From Nocardioides xinjiangensis (GTDB lineage Bacteria > Actinomycetota > Actinomycetes > Propionibacteriales > Nocardioidaceae): DNA of 64,000 nucleotides. The notes beneath the pieces are model-generated. The model worked only from the letters and a program-made list of their open reading frames with translations. It had not been told where the DNA came from and did not search any database. The DNA is taken from positions 1-64,000 of the forward strand of contig NZ_JAFMSY010000004.1 in assembly GCF_017916455.1 (NCBI RefSeq), written 5' to 3'. The translations under genes and the position numbers were made by a program. Each line of letters begins with the position of its first letter. The first letter of the stretch is position 1. Positions 8,152 to 16,909 of this stretch are shown piece after piece.

Positions 8152-9129
8152 ATGAGCATCGAAGTGACTGGGCTGAACAAGAAGTTCGGCGACTTCGTCG
8201 CGCTCGACGACGTCAACGTCACCATCCCGACCGGCCAGCTCACCGCGCTGCTCGGCCCGAGCGGCGGCGGCAAGTCGACCCTCCTGCGCATCATCGCCGG
8301 CCTGGAGAAGTCCGACACCGGCACCGTCACCATCGAGGGCGTGGACGCGACCGACCTGCCGGCGCAGAAGCGCAACGTCGGCTTCGTGTTCCAGCACTAC
8401 GCGGTCTTCAAGCACATGACGGTTGCGAAGAACGTCGCCTTCGGCCTGGAGATCCGCAAGCGCCCCAAGGACGAGATCGAGCACCGGGTGCAGGAGCTCC
8501 TCAAGCTGGTGCACCTGTCCCAGTTCTCGCACCGCCTGCCGTCCCAGCTCTCCGGTGGCCAGCGCCAGCGCATGGCGCTGGCGCGCGCGCTGGCCGTGGA
8601 GCCGTCGGTGCTGCTCCTGGACGAGCCGTTCGGCGCGCTGGACGCCAAGGTCCGCAAGGAGCTGCGGGACTGGTTGCGGCGCCTGCACGACGACGTGCAC
8701 GTGACCACCGTGTTCGTCACCCACGACCAGGAGGAGGCCCTCGAGGTCGCGGACGAGATCGTCGTGATCAACGAGGGCCGGGTCGAGCAGGTCGGCACCC
8801 CCGACCAGCTCTACGACGAGCCGGCCAACGACTTCGTGATGTCGTTCCTCGGCGAGGTCACCCACTTCGGTGGCGTGTCGCTGCGCCCGCACGACATCGA
8901 GCTGGAGACCTCGCCGAAGCTCGCCGGCAGCGTCGAGGGCACGGTGCACCGCCTGGTCCGCATCGGCTTCGAGGTGCGGCTCACCGTGCTCACGGTCGAC
9001 GGGGACGAGGTCGCCGTGGTGGTCACGAGGGCGCACGCCCGGGCCCTCCAGCTGCGCGAGGGCAGCACCGTGTGGCTCACGCCCGCGGCCGGCGCGACCG
9101 TCGTCCCGCGGATGGCGGCCGCGGTCTGA
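8152..9129 (+). CDS. cysA: Sulfate ABC transporter ATP-binding protein CysA
   Basis: The 325-residue ATPase energises CysTW. Seen in order: Walker [10 protein letters not shown] (35-43), Q-loop [11 protein letters not shown] with Gln81, signature [15 protein letters not shown] (133-147), Walker [12 protein letters not shown] (154-164) and H-loop histidine 191 in [10 protein letters not shown]. The C-terminal domain is a short TOBE-like regulatory region containing [11 protein letters not shown] Shine-Dalgarno GAAAGG lies 8 bases before the ATG. It is last in the operon and followed by a strong hairpin. Confidence 0.94.
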   Translation: MSIEVTGLNKKFGDFVALDDVNVTIPTGQLTALLGPSGGGKSTLLRIIAGLEKSDTGTVTIEGVDATDLPAQKRNVGFVFQHYAVFKHMTVAKNVAFGLEIRKRPKDEIEHRVQELLKLVHLSQFSHRLPSQLSGGQRQRMALARALAVEPSVLLLDEPFGALDAKVRKELRDWLRRLHDDVHVTTVFVTHDQEEALEVADEIVVINEGRVEQVGTPDQLYDEPANDFVMSFLGEVTHFGGVSLRPHDIELETSPKLAGSVEGTVHRLVRIGFEVRLTVLTVDGDEVAVVVTRAHARALQLREGSTVWLTPAAGATVVPRMAAAV

Positions 9130-9155
9130 CCCGCGTCGTCGAGGCCCGAAATGGG

Positions 9156-9186
9156 GACCACCCCCGGCGGAGCGCCGGGGGTGGTC
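9156..9186. terminator. Strong hairpin between convergent cysA and small membrane gene
   Basis: A perfect 14-bp stem (GACCACCCCCGGCG / CGCCGGGGGTGGTC) with a GAG loop sits 27 bases after the cysA stop and 16 bases from the stop of the convergent gene, so it can serve both strands. There is no T-run. Confidence 0.75.
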
Positions 9187-9202
9187 TCGTCGGGGTCGCG
9201 GG

Positions 9203-9499
9203 TCAGGCGCGAGCGTCGTGACGGTGCGCGTCGTCGTCGTAGAAGTCGCGGCTGCCCGACTTGGCCAGTCCGCGGCTCACCATGTAGCCGATGGTCAGGA
9301 GCGTGACGTAGAACCACGCCTCCTGCGCACCGAAGTCGGTGGAGTCGACCATGGCGGAGGCGATGAGCACGGCCAGCACTGCCGCCACGTAGGCGATCAG
9401 CTCGGTCGTCTTGAACGACGCCTTGGTCTCGGTCGAGAGGCGCCGAGCACCGTAGGTGGTGTTCGTGTCCCGAGCACCGGTGTTGACGTTTCCAGACAT
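9203..9499 (-). CDS. Small membrane protein, two predicted helices, unknown function
   Basis: The 98-residue product has a polar N-terminus (MSGNVNTGARDTNTTYGARR), a helix ELIAYVAAVLAVLIASAMV, a short D-S-T-D-F-G loop and a second helix EAWFYVTLLTIGYMVSRGL, then an Asp/His-rich tail (FYDDDAHRHDARA) that might bind metal. It is a type of small membrane protein common in Nocardioides-like genomes, but I do not know a function. An ATG seven codons upstream (MKAGKTT) is an alternative start. It is transcribed alone, convergent with cysA. Confidence 0.7.
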   Translation of the reverse strand: MSGNVNTGARDTNTTYGARRLSTETKASFKTTELIAYVAAVLAVLIASAMVDSTDFGAQEAWFYVTLLTIGYMVSRGLAKSGSRDFYDDDAHRHDARA

Positions 9500-9644
9500 G
9501 GTTGTCTTGCCCGCTTTCATGGGATGGGGTGCCGGAGGGAGGGTCCCCTCCGGCGCTGCAGCACCGCTCGTACCCGCCGTCCAGCGGCCCATTCGGCCGA
9601 CCACCCGCGCGGGTGCGACGAACGGTGTGTGGAAGCCCACTACC

Positions 9645-10574
9645 GTGACCCCGGTGGAGATCACCACCCGCGTCAGGTCCGGCCAGGGCGACTTCATGCT
9701 CTTCGCGATCACGCCGCCGAGGCGATCGACGCCCGCCGAGCGGCTCCCGGGAATCGCGCGTGCCACGATCGAGCGGCTGGACCACCTCGATTTCGACGGA
9801 CTGATCCTCTACGACATCGACGACGAGGCGTCGCGCAACCCGGTCGAGCGGCCGTTCCCCTTCAGCCCGACCGTCGACCCGTCCGCCTACCGGGCAGAAC
9901 ACCTGAGGGCGTGGCGGACGCCGGCCGTCGTCTACCGGGCGGTGGGGAAGTACCAGCCGGACGAGCTGCGGAGGTGGCTCGCCGAGCAGGATCCCGAGCG
10001 GACGCTGACCGTGCTGGTCGGCGCTCCCTCCAGCAGCGCCACGGCCCCGGTGTCCCTCGCCGAGGCCCAGTTGCTGCGGGCCGAGGTCAACCCGGGGCTG
10101 CTGCTCGGAGGAGTGGCGATCCCGGAACGGCACAGCCGCCGCGAGGACGAGCACCTGCGGCTGATCGCCAAGCAGGCCGCGGGCTGCCGGTTCTTCGTGT
10201 CACAGGTGGTCTACGACCTCAACGCCGCCAAGAACCTCGTCTCCGACTACCGCTACGAGTGCCAGGCCCGCGGGTTGTCTCCCGTCCCGATCGTGTTCAC
10301 GTTCTCGGTGTGCGGCTCGATGAAGACCCTCGAGTTCCTCCGCTGGCTCGGCGTCGGGGTCCCCCGGTGGATCGAGAACGACCTCCGGCACTCGACCAAC
10401 CCGCTGGGTGCCTCCCTGGAGCAGGCGCAGGCGGTGGCCGTCGAGCTCATCGACTTCTGTCGCCGCCTCGGCGTGCCATTCGGGCTCAACGTGGAGAGCG
10501 TCTCGATCCGCCGCGAGGAGATCGACGCCTCCGTGGACCTCGCTGCCCGGCTGACCGCCTACCTGCGCGCGTAG
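9645..10574 (+). CDS. Short methylenetetrahydrofolate reductase-like protein
   Basis: The 309-residue protein has a single TIM-barrel-like domain. Its stretches GLILYDIDDEASRNP, GGVAIPERH followed by EDEHLRLIAKQAAGCRFFVSQVVYD, and VPIVFTFSVCGSMKTLEFLR are MetF-like: the GG-x-A-x-P-E-x-H strand and the Lys-x-x-AG-x-x-F-x-x-TQ-like helix occur in methylenetetrahydrofolate reductases. It differs by having QVVYD where canonical MetF has TQ-x-F-D and by the WIENDLRHS segment. The GTG at 9645 has a GGAAG Shine-Dalgarno about 9 bases upstream. No folate or methionine gene is nearby. Substrate and flavin use are open. The following 160 bases hold no gene that I can see. Confidence 0.7.
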   Translation: MTPVEITTRVRSGQGDFMLFAITPPRRSTPAERLPGIARATIERLDHLDFDGLILYDIDDEASRNPVERPFPFSPTVDPSAYRAEHLRAWRTPAVVYRAVGKYQPDELRRWLAEQDPERTLTVLVGAPSSSATAPVSLAEAQLLRAEVNPGLLLGGVAIPERHSRREDEHLRLIAKQAAGCRFFVSQVVYDLNAAKNLVSDYRYECQARGLSPVPIVFTFSVCGSMKTLEFLRWLGVGVPRWIENDLRHSTNPLGASLEQAQAVAVELIDFCRRLGVPFGLNVESVSIRREEIDASVDLAARLTAYLRA

Positions 10575-10734
10575 TCGGGCCTGGCCGGGAGACCGCCCGC
10601 ACGTGGACCGACTCGAAAGTGCCGGTGCGTTGGACGGGACGGGCCAACCGCTCCGGTTCGCCGGGTCGCGCCAGGCGGACGTCGTACGTCGGCACGCGCC
10701 CGGCTCCCGTCACGCTGGGGGAGCACAGGAGCCG

Positions 10735-11307
10735 TCAGTCGGTGGTCACCGGGTCGCCCGCCGTCTCGCCCTCGGCGGCCTCGGCGATCGCGCCGTCAGG
10801 AGCGGGCGCGTCACCCGCCTGGCCGCCGCTCCGTCCCAGTGCCACGGCCAGGGCCGCCGCGGCGCCGCCGACGGCCAGGCCGCCGATCGCCCACGAGGGC
10901 CCCCACTCCTCCCTGCCCAGCAGCGCGTCGACCGAGAGGTCTCCGGGACCGGCATCGATCAACGCCGTCAGGGCGGCGATGAGCACGGCGTTGTACTCCC
11001 AACCGCCCTGCGCCGCCCAGGGTCCGTTGGGCTTGTGCACCTTGTGGATCGCCGTCGCCATCGTGCCGATGAGTCCCGCCGCGGCGGCAGGAGTCGCCGC
11101 CCCGAGCACCACGAGGGCACCGCCCGCCGTCTCGGTGACCCCGGCCGCAACGGCGTTCGCCCGCGTGGGACGCATGTCGAGCGCGCCCATCATCTCCTCG
11201 GTGCCACCGAGGCCGGGCCCGCCGAACCAGCCGAAGAGCTTCTGTGTGCCGTGCCCGACGAACAGCCCGCCGATCACGGCTCGTGCCACCAGTCGTCCGA
11301 CCTGCAT
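10735..11307 (-). CDS. DoxX family membrane protein
   Basis: The 190-residue protein carries DoxX family features: an N-terminal RLVARAVIGGLFVGHGTQKLFGWFGGPG helix-turn (here abbreviated), a TRANAVAAGVTETAGGALVV helix, then a third and fourth helix. The C-terminus has an extra hydrophobic helix (IGGLAVGGAAAALAVALG) and an acidic tail, making it longer than the usual 130-150 residues. DoxX proteins are linked to redox/thiol stress membrane complexes in mycobacteria. A very strong Shine-Dalgarno (AGGAGGAGG) precedes the ATG. It is transcribed alone. Confidence 0.85.
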   Translation of the reverse strand: MQVGRLVARAVIGGLFVGHGTQKLFGWFGGPGLGGTEEMMGALDMRPTRANAVAAGVTETAGGALVVLGAATPAAAAGLIGTMATAIHKVHKPNGPWAAQGGWEYNAVLIAALTALIDAGPGDLSVDALLGREEWGPSWAIGGLAVGGAAAALAVALGRSGGQAGDAPAPDGAIAEAAEGETAGDPVTTD

Positions 11308-11392
11308 GGGAGCCTCCTCCTCTAGGGAAGCAGGAGAAGTACCCGCGTCGGCCGCCCGTCATCCGCTGACCCGCGCTCCTCGCGAACGGGGG

Positions 11393-11424
11393 GAGGGCGC
11401 CGGGGCAACAGCCCCGACGCCCTC
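11393..11424 (-). terminator. Terminator-like hairpin after the GH106-like gene
   Basis: A 14-position stem with one A/C mismatch (GAGGGCGCCGGGGC paired with GCCCCGACGCCCTC) and an AACA loop starts 15 bases past the stop codon. No U-tract follows. Confidence 0.65.
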
Positions 11425-11438
11425 CGAGAACCCCCGTG

Positions 11439-14400
11439 TCAGCCCCGCTTGGAGACGACCCGCACGGTCGCCTTCGGCGACCGGGACCGCGCGAGCGTCG
11501 TGGACCCGAGGAACTTCGCTCGCACCTTGTGCTTGCCGACCCTCCACTTCGGCAGCTTGAGGGAGACTCTGCCTCCGCTCAGGGTGACCGTCCGGTAGGC
11601 CTTGCCGCCGACGTTGAGACGCACCTTGCCGTTCACCGTTGCTGCGGCGGAGGTGACCGTGACGACCGCGCGGGCGCGCTTGCCGACCTGCACGGTCGCC
11701 GGCCGGACCTCGAGCGTGGTGGTCGTCGCCGCCTTCACCACGCCCGGATCCGTGGGGGCTGGCGCCGTCGGCGTCGGCGCGGTGGGACTCGGGGTGGTCG
11801 TCGGGTCCGGCGTGGTCGCCACGATGGTGTCGCGGTAGGGGGTGAGCAGGACGGGGCCCATCAGGCCGGCGTTCTGCCAGGCGGGCATCTGGTAGTTGCT
11901 GTCCCCGGTGGACCGGACGGCGTTGAACATCGTGGTTGCGACGCGCACGACCACGGTGTTCGCGCCGGCGTCCAGGTTCCTGCCGAGGTCGATGCGGCTC
12001 CGGTCGGCTTGGTCGACCGGGACCTCGACGCCGTTGACCGTGACCGTGACGCTGTCGAGGACTGCACCGAGGTCGAGGTAGGCGCCGTCCTGACCGCTCC
12101 ACGTGCGGGGCAGGTCCACCCTCGCCGTGTAGGTGCCGATGCCGGAGGACTGGCTCAGGTTGACCGGGGTGAGGATGTCGCGCCAGGACGGCAGCTTCCC
12201 GTTGTCGCCGGCGGTGATGGTGAACGGCGGCTGGTCGGTCTTCGTGGTCGTGTACTGGTTGGCACCGGGCGTCCATGTCTGCGCGTCGAGCGTCCACGTG
12301 CCGAGGGCTTGGGCCGGTGCGACCCCGGTGACGTCGGTGGTCCGCCTGATGCCGTTGGACAACGTGGTGGCGTAGCTGCCGTCGGCGGTCGCGCGGAGCA
12401 CCAGGTCCTGGCGGCCTGCCGCCATGACCTCGGCGCCGTCGCCGCCGGTGACGTCGACGGCGTGCACGCGGAGGCCTGGTACCGGCGCCGCGGTGTTGCC
12501 TGCGACGGCCAGGATGACGGCGTCGTGGGCGGGCACCTCCACGGGCACGGTGACGGTGCCGTTGCCGGCGTCGGTGGTGTACCGCGCGACGGGCGTGATG
12601 GCGCCGGTCGTGGTGTCGAGCAGGTAGGGCTGACCGGAGCCCGTGAGCTCCAGCTCGGTCGCCACTGCGGCGCCGCTGCGGTTGTAGACGAAGTCGTACG
12701 TCACTCCGGATGCCTGCCGGCGGACGAGCCCGAGTGCCTCGGTGGGCCGGGTGGGAGTCACTGCGGGACGGATGCCCGCGGCGGCGAGCGCGGCCGGGAG
12801 GTCAGGCTCGGCTGCCACTCGAACCACGGACGGCTGGGCGAGGAGCTCCGCCACGACATCGGCGAGAGCGCCGCCGCCGGGCTTCGCGCCCGGGGTGGTG
12901 GTGGGAGCGTCCCCGACGACGAACAGCTTGAGGCCGTCCCTCGCCAGGGCCGCGAGGGTCCGGGCGTCGTCGACCGACATGGTGACCTGGTTGTTCAGCA
13001 CCAGCGCCTTCTGGTCGGAGGTGTCACCGAAGAGGCCGCCGTCGGCCTCCACGGCCACGCCGTCGAGGAAGTCCGGGGCGACGTAGTCGTAGGTGTAGCC
13101 GGCCTTCGAGGTCGCGGAGGCGGTGCCGAGGAGGTGCTGCACGGGGCCCTGGGCTCCGACGCTGTCACCGAGCAGGCCGTACTCGTCGTAGTAGACGCCG
13201 AGGTCGACGACGGCTCGCCCCTGCTGGAGGACGAGCTGCGTGCGGGCGAGGGTGTCGTTGACCTTCGCGTAGTCGGGCCACGAGGCCTGACGGGGGCCGA
13301 ACTCGTCGTTGACGTTGATGACGCCGAAGATGTCCCAGGGGTGGTAGCCCGGCCACGTCCCGCCGTCGCGACCCGAGGTGCCGACACCGGCCGGAGCGTC
13401 ACGGTAGGGGTAGCCGTGCCAGACGACCTGGTTCACGCCACCGGCGTACGACTTGTACACCGAGTCGAGGAGGCCTTGGGAGTACTTGCCGCCGACCGCG
13501 GTGCCGTCACCACCCTGACCGAACTGGCCGGGGACGCTCGGGCCGGCGAGGCTGGAGCGGAACCCGCCCTGGAAGATGGCGCAACACTCGACCGAGACGA
13601 CGTTGCGGCCGGCGACGTGCGCGCCGCCCGCGACGACGCGGTAGTTCTGCTCTGCGCCGAGGTTGTTCCTCGCCGCACCGAAGTTGAGCGACTCGCCCTC
13701 GGGGATGCCGGTCTCGGCGGCAGCAACGCCGGAGTGGATCGGGGTGCCGTACGCCTGGGCGCGGAAGTCGAGGCCGTGACTGCTGGCCCAGCGCTGCATG
13801 GTCTTGACGTAGCGGTGCGTGTACAGGTCCGACATGGTCGCGCGGTAGTCCTCACGGACCTTCGCTCCCACGTCGGCGAGCTCGAACGCGGGCGTGCCGG
13901 TGCCTTGGAGGCCGGAACCCAGAGCGCCGGAAGGAGCAGCGTCGGGTCGTAGCCGCGCAGGGCGGTGAACTCGTCGAGGAAGCCCCAGGTCCACTTCTGC
14001 GAGGTGTGCAGCTCGAGCGAGTCCTCGAACACGGCGCCGGATCCGATCTCGTCCAGGTTCGCCCGGACGGCGTCGGTGAGGATGTGCTCGTCCCAGAAGC
14101 TGCCCTGGATGCGGGCGCCGCCGCGGCTCCAGTGGTCGACGACGTAGTTGGGCTGCGTGGCTGTGTAGCCGCCCGACTGGGCGATGAGACCCGAGGCGGT
14201 CTGCTTGAGGTCGAGCACCACCCAGGGGTTTCCGTTGCCGGTCGGGAAGGTGTGGTCCAGCGCCCCGCCGGTGACCTTGCCGGTCACGTCGACCACGGAG
14301 TCGGGGACCAGTGCGATGGAGCCGGTGGTCGCGGCGCTGCACGCGCTCGCGCACTGCGCGACCAGCGTCTTGAGGCGGGTGGACTTCGCGGTGTTGACCA

Positions 14401-15208
14401 CCGGCTCGGCGAGCAGGTGCACGTTCTTCACGGCCGAGACCGAGAGGTCGCCGCACGTGGCGGTGCGGTCGCCGAGCCCGGTGACCACGACCTTCTCCGC
14501 GGTCGGGCCGGTGCCGACGGTGATGGTGTCGCCGGGAGCCATGCCGCCGAGCTTCTCGACCCTCAGGACCTCGTCGCCGGTGTTCGCGATGCCGCACAGC
14601 TTGGTCGTGACCGACGGTGGCGCGGTCGTGGTGGCCGGCAGGGCACCGGTGCGGCTGGTGCCGGCCGGGTTGAACTCTCGGCCGTAGATCAGTTGTTGCT
14701 CGGCCTCGGGCTGGTTGAAGCTGTTGAGCGTCGGGACGGTGGCCGGGTACTGCGGGCCGAGGTTCTGGTCGACCACCAGCCCGAGCCTGGCGGCCTCGTC
14801 GGTGATGACCTCCATCTTGTGCGCCCACGCTGGTGTTCCCCACCCGTACTGTGCGAGGAAGGCGTTGGACTGGTTGCCGGCCCCCGGGACGATGAACGGC
14901 GCGACCTCCACGCCGCCTGCGCCGGCGGCGGCCATGTCACGCAGCTCGGTGCGCAGTTGCTCGTCGTCGGTGTACGCCAGTGGCATCCACCAGCGGTACA
15001 TCGGTCGGACGCTCGACGGTGGATCCGCGAACGTCGCAGCATCCAGTCGCGTGCCCTGGACCGAGGGGACAGGTGCCGCCGGAGCGGCGCTCGCGCTGCC
15101 GGGTCCGCTGACCACGGCGGTGGGCGCCACGGCCGCGAGCACGGACAGCGACGCCAGCGCCGCCAGCAGCGAGCGACCTCGCGCCGGACGGGATGGGAGT
15201 TGGAACAT
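11439..15208 (-). pseudogene. Large secreted GH106-like glycoside hydrolase, interrupted by a one-base frameshift
   Basis: Two frames together encode one protein of about 1256 residues. It has a signal peptide (MFQLPSRPARGRSLLAALAS...), then a catalytic region typical of GH106 alpha-L-rhamnosidase-like enzymes (VRPMYRWWMPLAYTDDEQLR, GAGGVEVAPF, SGAVFEDSLELH, GYHPWDIFGVINVNDEFGP), a galactose-binding-like beta domain (SVTVTVNGVEVPVD), a Thr/Pro linker and a C-terminal Ig-like domain. The frames switch at about 13911-13914, where adding one G restores PALWVPGLQGTGTPAFEL; with that base the total length is an exact multiple of three. This is either a real inactivating mutation or an assembly error. 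The ATG has a CGAGG Shine-Dalgarno. Substrate is not determinable. Confidence 0.78.
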
Positions 15209-15233
15209 GGCTACCTCGGGGGTGAGTGCGGAG

Positions 15234-15245
15234 TGAAAGGTTTCA
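15234..15245. promoter_or_regulatory. LacI-type operator-like palindrome in the hydrolase leader
   Basis: TGAAAGGTTTCA has 5-bp arms TGAAA/TTTCA around a 2-base centre. It resembles LacI-family carbohydrate operators of actinobacteria, which usually have a CG-centred core. It lies between the predicted transcription start and the ATG of the GH106-like gene. No LacI gene is in the window. Confidence 0.35.
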
Positions 15246-15258
15246 AGTGACGAGTGAC

Positions 15259-15287
15259 ACAGTAGGTCCGCGCGGGTCGATAAGCAA
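15259..15287 (-). promoter_or_regulatory. Predicted promoter of the GH106-like gene
   Basis: On the minus strand a TTGCTT -35 box (15287..15282) and TACTGT -10 box (15264..15259) are separated by exactly 17 bases, a close match to the main sigma factor consensus. The -35 lies inside the left arm of the neighbouring palindrome, so repressor binding would block RNA polymerase. Confidence 0.6.
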
Positions 15288-15300
15288 CGGTGAGTTGCTT
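15282..15300. promoter_or_regulatory. Candidate TetR operator between divergent hydrolase and tetR genes
   Basis: AAGCAACGGTGAGTTGCTT has perfect 7-bp arms (AAGCAAC/GTTGCTT) around a 5-base spacer, a size typical for TetR-family operators. It lies in the 188-bp divergent spacer and overlaps the -35 box of the hydrolase promoter. Confidence 0.55.
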
Positions 15301-15396
15301 GCAGCGACGTGGGCGCGCCGGCGGTCCAGACCGGCTGGCTGGCGTCTGGGCACGACAGAGGCGTGCTGGCGTGCAGGCGGATGCGAGACTCGCGGC

Positions 15397-16050
15397 GTGA
15401 GCACCGCGCGGAGTGGAGCAACGGACGCACCCCCGACGGGGCCCAGCGACGCGTCGATCATCGAGGCGGGGCGCCGCAGACGCGGCCGAGCGCTCGAGGA
15501 CGCGATCCTGGATGCAGCCCACGACGAGTTCGCCGAGCACGGCTGGGAAGGGTTCACCGTCGAAGCCGTAGCCCTGCGCTCCGGCGCGGCCAAGTCCGTC
15601 ATCTACCGCCGATGGCGTAACCGCGTCGACCTCGCTCTCGCCGTGCTCGAGCGCGCCAACGTGCCCGCACCTGGAGCCTCGATGGACGGCCACGGCATCC
15701 GAGCGGACCTCCTCGAGTTCCTCACCGGCATGGCTCGCTTCCTCCGGACCCCGTTTGGCGCGGCAGTGCGAGGGGTCGAGAGAGACGGCGACGTCGACGG
15801 GCGCGTCAGCATCTTCCACGGCGACGCGCAGGTGGCGATCGTGCAGGACATCGTCGATCGCGCCGTCGCTCATGGCGAGCTGGACCACCAACCTTCAGTG
15901 CTGGCCATGAACCTCGGTCATGCCATCGTCATGAGCGAGTTCGTCCGGTTGCACCGCCCGCCGGACGACGACGCGTTGGCCGAGCTCGTCGACACGATCT
16001 GGCTGCCCGCGCTACGACACACGACACGCAGCGCGCCGGGCTCGGACTGA
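15397..16050 (+). CDS. TetR family transcriptional regulator
   Basis: The 217-residue protein has the usual N-terminal helix-turn-helix: ALEDAILDAAHDEFAEHGWEG, then FTVEAVALRSGAAKSVIYRRW with R-N-R-V-D-L after it (about residues 30-75). The remainder is an all-helical ligand/dimerisation domain. A GTG giving VSTARSGATDAPP is used as start; the segment before GRALEDAIL is a flexible extension. It is transcribed divergently from the GH106-like gene, and the shared spacer holds a 19-bp palindrome over that gene's -35 box. Local repression of the hydrolase is inferred; the inducer is unknown. Confidence 0.88.
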   Translation: MSTARSGATDAPPTGPSDASIIEAGRRRRGRALEDAILDAAHDEFAEHGWEGFTVEAVALRSGAAKSVIYRRWRNRVDLALAVLERANVPAPGASMDGHGIRADLLEFLTGMARFLRTPFGAAVRGVERDGDVDGRVSIFHGDAQVAIVQDIVDRAVAHGELDHQPSVLAMNLGHAIVMSEFVRLHRPPDDDALAELVDTIWLPALRHTTRSAPGSD

Positions 16051-16165
16051 CGCCACACCACGGCCGGACGACTAGTGGGATGGACGAGAACACCCTCCCC
16101 GCGCTGCACGGAGCCCGGTCGAGACGTGAGTACCTCTGGGAGCTCCACGCTCACAGCGGCGTGGC

Positions 16166-16657
16166 TCAGCGGTAGTTGGTGAACTGCACCGCGAAGTCGT
16201 AGTCCTGGGCCTTCACCAGCTGCTGCACGGCCTGGAGGTCGTCGCGCTTCTTCGACGAGACGCGCAGCTCCTCGCCCTGCACCTGCGCCTTGACGCCCTT
16301 CGGGCCCTCGTCGCGGATGAGCTTGGAGATCTTCTTCGCGTCCTCGGAGGTGATGCCCTCCTTGAGCACGATGTCGATCTTGGAGACCTGGCCCGACTGG
16401 CGCGGCTCGGAGGCGTCGAGGATCTTCAGGCTCTGGTTGCGCTTGATCAGCTTGTCCTGGAAGACGCTGAGCACGGCGCTGGCGCGGTCGTCGGCCGAGG
16501 CGGTGATCTCGATCGCCTTCTCGCCCTTCCACTCGATGGACGCGCCGGTGCCCTTGAAGTCGAAGCGGGTGGCGATCTCGCGGGCCGCCTGGCTGAGCGC
16601 GTTGTCGACCTCCTGGCGGTCCAGCTTGCTCACGATGTCGAAGCTCGAGTCAGCCAT
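16166..16657 (-). CDS. yajQ: YajQ family nucleotide-binding protein
   Basis: The 163-residue protein matches the YajQ family over its whole length: [20 protein letters not shown] at the start, then [34 protein letters not shown] and KVKAQ-like [21 protein letters not shown], ending [11 protein letters not shown]. YajQ proteins are small two-ferredoxin-fold proteins that bind nucleotides; in some proteobacteria they bind cyclic di-GMP, but a regulatory role in actinobacteria is not established. An AAGGAGG Shine-Dalgarno lies 6 bases before the ATG. It is divergent from tRNA-Tyr. Confidence 0.93.
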   Translation of the reverse strand: MADSSFDIVSKLDRQEVDNALSQAAREIATRFDFKGTGASIEWKGEKAIEITASADDRASAVLSVFQDKLIKRNQSLKILDASEPRQSGQVSKIDIVLKEGITSEDAKKISKLIRDEGPKGVKAQVQGEELRVSSKKRDDLQAVQQLVKAQDYDFAVQFTNYR

Positions 16658-16699
16658 TCTGTGCCTCCTTGGGGGCCTTCCGCCGGGTCCCCCCGGCGA

Positions 16700-16729
16700 T
16701 TCGTGGTGGTGTCGCTGCCTTGCTATTGT
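16700..16729 (+). promoter_or_regulatory. Predicted promoter of tRNA-Tyr
   Basis: TTCGTG (16700-16705) and TATTGT (16724-16729) are 18 bases apart and the -10 ends 12 bases before the mature tRNA, as expected for a tRNA gene. The TATTGT hexamer stands out in GC-rich sequence. Confidence 0.45.
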
Positions 16730-16741
16730 TCCGCACGGCCC

Positions 16742-16823
16742 GGCAGGTTGCCCGAGCGGCCAAAGGGAGCTGACTGTAAATCAGCCGGCATTGCCTACAG
16801 AGGTTCGAATCCTCTACCTGCCA
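16742..16823 (+). tRNA. tRNA-Tyr (anticodon GTA)
   Basis: An 82-base class II tRNA. Acceptor GGCAGGT pairs with ACCTGCC; anticodon stem CTGA/TCAG encloses loop CTGTAAA with anticodon GTA at 16776-16778. A long variable arm follows, and the T-arm is AGAGG-TTCGAAT-CCTCT. The 3' CCA is not encoded. Confidence 0.96.
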
Positions 16824-16846
16824 CTGGACGGATCCCGATCCAGTCG

Positions 16847-16877
16847 CGAGACCCCCGCACGACGTGCGGGGGTCTCG
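16847..16877 (+). terminator. Hairpin terminator after tRNA-Tyr
   Basis: A perfect 14-bp stem (CGAGACCCCCGCAC / GTGCGGGGGTCTCG) with a GAC loop lies 23 bases after the tRNA and before the next gene's GTG start. No T-run. Confidence 0.75.
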
Positions 16878-16909
16878 TGCGTCGGGGGCCCGGCTGGTTG
16901 ACTGCGGAC

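Noticed and set aside
11439..14843. The downstream frame of the GH106-like gene as an independent 1134-residue gene
   Set aside because: Its first 300 residues are low-complexity out-of-frame sequence; real coding begins only after the frameshift and continues the upstream frame.
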